DNA from: TMP-86 sp044226865
GTDB taxonomy: Bacteria; Pseudomonadota; Gammaproteobacteria; Steroidobacterales; Steroidobacteraceae
Length of the DNA: 64,000 nt
NCBI GenBank assembly: GCA_044226865.1
Contig: JBGAGE010000005.1
Span: 186,001-250,000 of the forward strand
Direction of reading: 5' to 3'
Within the stretch, counting starts at the first letter, position 1, and the number at the start of each line of letters is the position of its first letter. The translations under genes and the position numbers were made by a program. This document shows, in pieces, positions 60,648 to 64,000 of the stretch. Under the pieces are notes generated by a model that did not search any database, was not told where the DNA came from, and saw only the letters and a list, made by a program, of their open reading frames with translations.

Positions 60648-61071
60648 AAAGCCGCCGAACTTCGTCGGGCGTCAGCAAGCCGGTGAATGGCATTGACTGA
60701 CGCAGGCGCACAGCGGTGTCGTCCCGGCCGATCATCGCCGCAAACAATGCGCCGTCGTTTGGATCCTTCGCCAATGCAAGCCACTCATCGAAGGCAGACA
60801 CCCAGGTGCCCTGCGACTTCCATCGATGGAGATTGGCCTGGATTTGGGCGCGAATCTGAGATGCAGAAAAGTCGCGCACAACCGCCAGCGCAATGCGCCG
60901 CTTGAGCTCATCGAGCGCGTCGTGCGACAGCCCGGCGCTGTCGCGCACGGTGCGAACGCCGCTTTCCGGCAAATCAATTTCGTCTCCCTCGCCCACGCCC
61001 CATCGATCGAGGGTGGATTTGGGAATGATCACACCCAACGAATTGCCGATGCGCCGTAGTGTCAGCTTCAT
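60634..61071 (-). CDS. MazE/AbrB-domain antitoxin-like protein with long C-terminus
   Basis: Residues 1-36 (MKLTLRRIGNSLGVIIPKST, RWGVGEGDEIDL) are an AbrB/MazE swapped-hairpin DNA-binding domain. About 100 further residues, longer than any usual MazE tail, include HRWKSQGTWVSAFDEWLALA and end DEVRRLYEEA; they probably bind the partner nucleotidyltransferase. Start ATG 61071 lies six bases after a TATAAT, so the message is likely leaderless. Confidence 0.8.
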   Translation of the reverse strand: MKLTLRRIGNSLGVIIPKSTLDRWGVGEGDEIDLPESGVRTVRDSAGLSHDALDELKRRIALAVVRDFSASQIRAQIQANLHRWKSQGTWVSAFDEWLALAKDPNDGALFAAMIGRDDTAVRLRQSMPFTGLLTPDEVRRLYEEA

Positions 61072-61077
61072 TCATTA

Positions 61078-61106
61078 ATTATAACGCGTTATAACAAGTG
61101 GGTCAA
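61078..61106 (-). promoter_or_regulatory. Promoter and palindromic operator of the MazE-like/NTase module
   Basis: On the minus strand TTGACC and TATAAT are exactly 17 bases apart. A perfect 16-bp palindrome TTATAACGCGTTATAA (61079-61094) covers the -10 and part of the spacer, the classical layout for autorepression by an AbrB-type antitoxin. Confidence 0.85.
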
Positions 61107-61159
61107 CAGATATGCCGCGCCAGAAGTTGGCACCTCGCACCGTGCAATAATCCAGGCAA

Positions 61160-62131
61160 ATGACCGCCGCTGATTCACCCTCCCTGCCCCAACATCCCCG
61201 CCCCGTCCTTGTCTTCGCCTGCGACGTGCTCGAACACGACGAATGGCTGCAGGCCTTGCGCGAGGAAATGCCGAATGTCGAGTTCCGTGTCTGGCCGGAT
61301 GCCGGAAAGCGCGAGGAGGTCACCATGGCCTTTGTCTGGCGCCATCCGCCCGGCATGCTGGCCGCGCTTCCCAACCTGCGCGTGCTGTTCAGCCTGGGCG
61401 CGGGCGTGGAGCGCATCCTCCGCGATCCCGAATTGCCGCCCTCGCTCCCCGTGGTGCGCATGGTCGATCCCGGACTTGCCATCGGCATGAATGAATTCGT
61501 GCTGATGTCGGTGCTGCACTATCACCGGCACATGCATGTCTACGCCGAGCAGCAGGCGAAGCGCCAATGGCTCGACCATGTGCCACCGCTCCCGCAGGAT
61601 CGGCGCGTGGGCATCCTCGGGCTGGGCCAGTTGGGCGGAACCTGCGCGGACACGCTGGTGACGCTCGGCTTCGATGTGGCCGGCTGGAGCCGCACACCGC
61701 AGAGCCGCAAGGGCGTGACCTGCTACGCGGGCGATGCGCAATTGGAGAAGTTCCTGCGGCGTTCGGAAATCCTCGTTTGCCTCCTGCCGCTGACCCCGGC
61801 CACGCAGGACATCCTGGATGCGACGAACCTCGGCCGGCTGCCGCGCGGCGCCTGCGTGATCAACGTGGGCCGCGGCGGGCATGTGGTGGACGAGGATCTC
61901 ATCCAGGCATTGGACTCGGGCCACCTGGGCGGCGCCACGCTCGATGTGTTTCGCGAGGAACCGCTGCCCGCCGCGCACCCCTTCTGGACGCATCCAAAGA
62001 TCCGCATCGTGCCGCACGTGTCGGCGCTGACGCAGATCAAGACGGCAGTGCCGACGCTGGCGGCCAACGTCGCGCGGCTCCTAGCAGGCGAGCCACTGCG
62101 CGATGTCGTCGACCGCGGGCGCGGTTACTGA
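61160..62131 (+). CDS. ghrA: Glyoxylate/hydroxypyruvate reductase A-like dehydrogenase
   Basis: The 323-residue D-2-hydroxyacid dehydrogenase has the NAD(P)-binding GILGLGQLGGTCADTLVTLG, the arginine-containing NVGRGGHVVDEDL and DVFREEPLPAAHPFWTHPKI with PHVSALT, typical of GhrA. It reduces glyoxylate or hydroxypyruvate. It overlaps the convergent dioxygenase gene by seven bases. Confidence 0.87.
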   Translation: MTAADSPSLPQHPRPVLVFACDVLEHDEWLQALREEMPNVEFRVWPDAGKREEVTMAFVWRHPPGMLAALPNLRVLFSLGAGVERILRDPELPPSLPVVRMVDPGLAIGMNEFVLMSVLHYHRHMHVYAEQQAKRQWLDHVPPLPQDRRVGILGLGQLGGTCADTLVTLGFDVAGWSRTPQSRKGVTCYAGDAQLEKFLRRSEILVCLLPLTPATQDILDATNLGRLPRGACVINVGRGGHVVDEDLIQALDSGHLGGATLDVFREEPLPAAHPFWTHPKIRIVPHVSALTQIKTAVPTLAANVARLLAGEPLRDVVDRGRGY

Positions 62132-62700
62132 GGCTTCAACAAGCCGGATTCATCGAGTTCGCGCAGCCAGGTGCGGAAGTCCTTTCCGACATGCACATGC
62201 CCGCAGGCGGGGCAACGCCGCTCCTGCTCGGGGAGGGCATAGAAATCCGCGTACACCTTCGGCAGATCGTGGACGATGCTATGCAGCTGGACTTCGATGC
62301 GTTTGACGAGCCCCGCGCAGCGGCTGCAATACCATTCGAAGGCGTCGATGAGGCCGGCGGGCCGTGCGCGCTCGATCACCAGGCACAGGCTCCCGCTTTC
62401 CGGACGCTGCGGTGAATGGCGCACATGCGCCGGCAGCAGGAAGATATCGCCTTCGCGCAGCGGCACGCGCTCGTAGCGGCCATCGCTCACGGTGAGGAGC
62501 GTGGCGTTGCCCTTCATCTGATAGAAAAATTCTTCCAGCGGATCATCGTGAAAATCGGTGCGCTCGTTCGGTCCGCCGACCACGGTGACGATGAAGTCCG
62601 CGTCCTTCCAGACCTGCTGGTTGCCCACGGGGGGCTTCAACAAGTGTTCGTTGCGCTTGATCCAGTCCGCGAAGTTGAAGGGCAGGCCGTACTTCATCAT
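62125..62700 (-). CDS. nbaC: 3-hydroxyanthranilate 3,4-dioxygenase
   Basis: The 191-residue cupin has the substrate/iron residues of this family: QVWKDADFIVTVVGGPNERTDFHDDPLEEFFYQ (His/Glu), PAHVRHSPQRP, and a C-terminal rubredoxin-like zinc site (CSRC and CPACGH), as in the bacterial enzyme. It opens the ring of 3-hydroxyanthranilate in tryptophan or 2-nitrobenzoate degradation, or in quinolinate synthesis. No other kynurenine-pathway gene is present in the window. ATGATG at 62700/62697 leaves the start ambiguous by one codon. Confidence 0.92.
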   Translation of the reverse strand: MMKYGLPFNFADWIKRNEHLLKPPVGNQQVWKDADFIVTVVGGPNERTDFHDDPLEEFFYQMKGNATLLTVSDGRYERVPLREGDIFLLPAHVRHSPQRPESGSLCLVIERARPAGLIDAFEWYCSRCAGLVKRIEVQLHSIVHDLPKVYADFYALPEQERRCPACGHVHVGKDFRTWLRELDESGLLKPQ

Positions 62701-62722
62701 GGAGTTTTCCGCACGCGGCGCT

Positions 62723-63709
62723 TCAACCGCCGGTGGCCTCGAGCAGGTTCTTCTCCTTGAGCCATTCGCGGTTGTACAGCCGCGACTGGTACTTGGCCCC
62801 GCCATCGCACAGCACGGTGACGATGGTGTGCCCCGGCCCCATCTGCTTCGCCAGGCGCACCGCTCCCGCCACATTGATGCCGGCTGTGCTGCCCAGCAGC
62901 AACCCTTCCTCGCGCAGCATGCGATACAGGTAATGCATGGTGTCGGAATCGGGAACCCGCATGGCATCGTCGATGGGTGCACCTTCGAGATTGGCGGTCA
63001 CCCGGCCGGTGCCGATGCCTTCGGTGATGGAATTGCCGCCATCGCTCTTCAATTCACCATCCTTGAAATAGTGGTAGAGCGCCGAGCCCGGCGGATCGAT
63101 GAGCACGATGCGCACCGACGGCTTCTGCTGCTTGAGGAAACGCGCCGTCCCGGCCAGCGTGCCGCCGGTGCCGGTGGCGGCGATGAAGGCATCCACCTTG
63201 CCGTTCGTGTCCCGCCAGATCTCAGGACCCGTGCTCTGGAAATGCGCCTCTCGATTGGCCGTGTTGTCGAATTGATTGGCCCACACGGCGTTGGGCAGCT
63301 CCGCGGCCAGGCGCATCGCCACCTTCTGGTATTGATTGGGATTGCTGTAGGGAACCGGTGGCACCTTGCGCAGCTCGGCGCCGAGCGCCTCGATGATCTG
63401 GTATTTCTCGGGCGCCTGGTTGTCTGGCATGACGATCACGCAACGGTAGCCGCGCGCATTGCAGATGTGCGCGATGCCGATGCCGGTGTTGCCCGCCGTC
63501 CCCTCCACCACCGTGCCGCCGGGCTTCAACACGCCGCGGCCTTCCGCATCCAGGACGATCCACTTCGCGGCGCGGTCCTTCACGGAACCGCCCGGATTCA
63601 TGAACTCAGCCTTGCCGAGGATCTCGCAGCCGGTCTCCTCGCTGAGGCGCCGCAAGCGGATCAACGGCGTGTTGCCCACCGCGTCGGTGAAGCCGTCTTT
63701 GATGCTCAT
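62723..63709 (-). CDS. cysK: Cysteine synthase A
   Basis: The 328-residue PLP enzyme has VGNTPLIRL, the PLP lysine in NPGGSVKDRAA (K44), EGTAGNTGIGIAHI and the glycine loop ATGTGGTLAG. It makes cysteine from O-acetylserine and sulfide, the last step of the pathway encoded at 44-55 kb. A cystathionine-synthase-like role is a weaker alternative. ATG 63709 follows AGGAG at six bases and overlaps the dctA stop (ATGA). Confidence 0.87.
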   Translation of the reverse strand: MSIKDGFTDAVGNTPLIRLRRLSEETGCEILGKAEFMNPGGSVKDRAAKWIVLDAEGRGVLKPGGTVVEGTAGNTGIGIAHICNARGYRCVIVMPDNQAPEKYQIIEALGAELRKVPPVPYSNPNQYQKVAMRLAAELPNAVWANQFDNTANREAHFQSTGPEIWRDTNGKVDAFIAATGTGGTLAGTARFLKQQKPSVRIVLIDPPGSALYHYFKDGELKSDGGNSITEGIGTGRVTANLEGAPIDDAMRVPDSDTMHYLYRMLREEGLLLGSTAGINVAGAVRLAKQMGPGHTIVTVLCDGGAKYQSRLYNREWLKEKNLLEATGG

Positions 63710-64000
63710 CCGGTCTCCTTCAAGTTCAATTCGCGCGTGAGCGTGGCCGCATCCAGCGCACCGGTCCATTTTGCAACGACCAGCGTCGCAACGGTATTGC
63801 CGATGATGTTGGTCAGGGCCCGCGCCTCGGACATGAAGCGATCGATGCCCAGGATCAATGCCAACGATGCCACCGGCACGGTGCCCACCGCGGACAGCGT
63901 CGCCGCGAGCACGATGAAGCCGCTGCCGGTGACGCCGGCAGCGCCCTTGGAGGTCAGCAGCAGCACCACCAGCAGGGTGACCTGGTGCGAAAGATCCAAC
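63706..64000 (-). CDS. dctA: C4-dicarboxylate transporter, C-terminal part
   Basis: The visible 98 or so residues match the C-terminus of the DAACS family: LLLTSKGAAGVTGSGFIVLAATL (re-entrant loop and helix 8) and LGIDRFMSEARALTNIIGN (cation and substrate site). The gene continues beyond base 64000. It would import succinate, malate or fumarate with protons or sodium. Confidence 0.9.
   Translation of the reverse strand, partial: LDLSHQVTLLVVLLLTSKGAAGVTGSGFIVLAATLSAVGTVPVASLALILGIDRFMSEARALTNIIGNTVATLVVAKWTGALDAATLTRELNLKETG

Overview
The window is high-G+C chromosomal DNA from what looks like a free-living gammaproteobacterium, most like the Steroidobacterales/Xanthomonadales. This is inferred from a sux-like TonB-receptor sugar locus, a 4Fe-4S type CysH next to CysB, a sulfite reductase paired with a DUF934 protein, RluF and DctA. 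No rRNA, tRNA, CRISPR array, IS element or prophage was recognised.

Layout. 1-4.1 kb: a truncated luciferase-like oxidoreductase, a remnant of an AHSA1/SRPBCC gene, an exported nucleoside hydrolase, a fatty-acid desaturase and a sterol-desaturase-family protein. 4.2-20.3 kb: a sucrose/raffinose-type utilisation locus. On the minus strand lie a Bifidobacterium-like sucrose phosphorylase, a TPR-2OG-Fe(II) oxygenase, a TonB receptor, a flavin-dependent halogenase and exported GH27, GH31 and GH32 enzymes; a divergent MFS permease and a LacI repressor complete it. Near-identical palindromes upstream of the receptor and between phosphorylase and permease are probable LacI operators. 20.3-27.2 kb: a small membrane protein, a serine hydrolase, then a tightly overlapping seven-gene minus-strand operon from a basic peptide to a second 2OG-Fe(II) oxygenase-like protein. 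27.2-32.2 kb: a Ser/Thr kinase with TPRs, a secreted unknown and an exported amidohydrolase.

32.2-34.9 kb is a lower-G+C patch of small unknown genes separated by a degenerate repeat of about 45 bp. 34.9-43.9 kb holds ilvA, a Bcr/CflA-like exporter, a ScsB/DsbD-like disulfide reductase, rluF, a truncated hydrolase, a well-supported candidate small RNA (promoter plus intrinsic terminator, about 138 nt), an exported EEP hydrolase and a CheD-like protein without its catalytic Cys. 44.1-55.3 kb is the sulfur assimilation region: sulfite reductase with its DUF934 partner, a VOC protein and a GST, then cysA-cysW-cysT-sbp, cysB and the divergent cysH-cysG. 55.5-61.1 kb carries a VapBC module, a non-pyrrolysine MttB homologue, an epoxide-hydrolase-like enzyme, an AmpG-like permease and a MazE-like/nucleotidyltransferase pair with a clear promoter-operator. 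61.1-64 kb: GhrA, 3-hydroxyanthranilate dioxygenase, cysteine synthase and the C-terminal part of DctA.

How the genes work together. In the sugar locus the receptor would import oligosaccharides, periplasmic GH27/GH31/GH32 would trim them, the permease would bring in sucrose and the phosphorylase would split it into glucose-1-phosphate and fructose under LacI control. In the sulfur block the ABC system imports sulfate, CysH reduces APS, sulfite reductase (with siroheme from CysG) makes sulfide, and CysK at the right end could fix it; CysB is the likely activator. No ATP sulfurylase is in the window.
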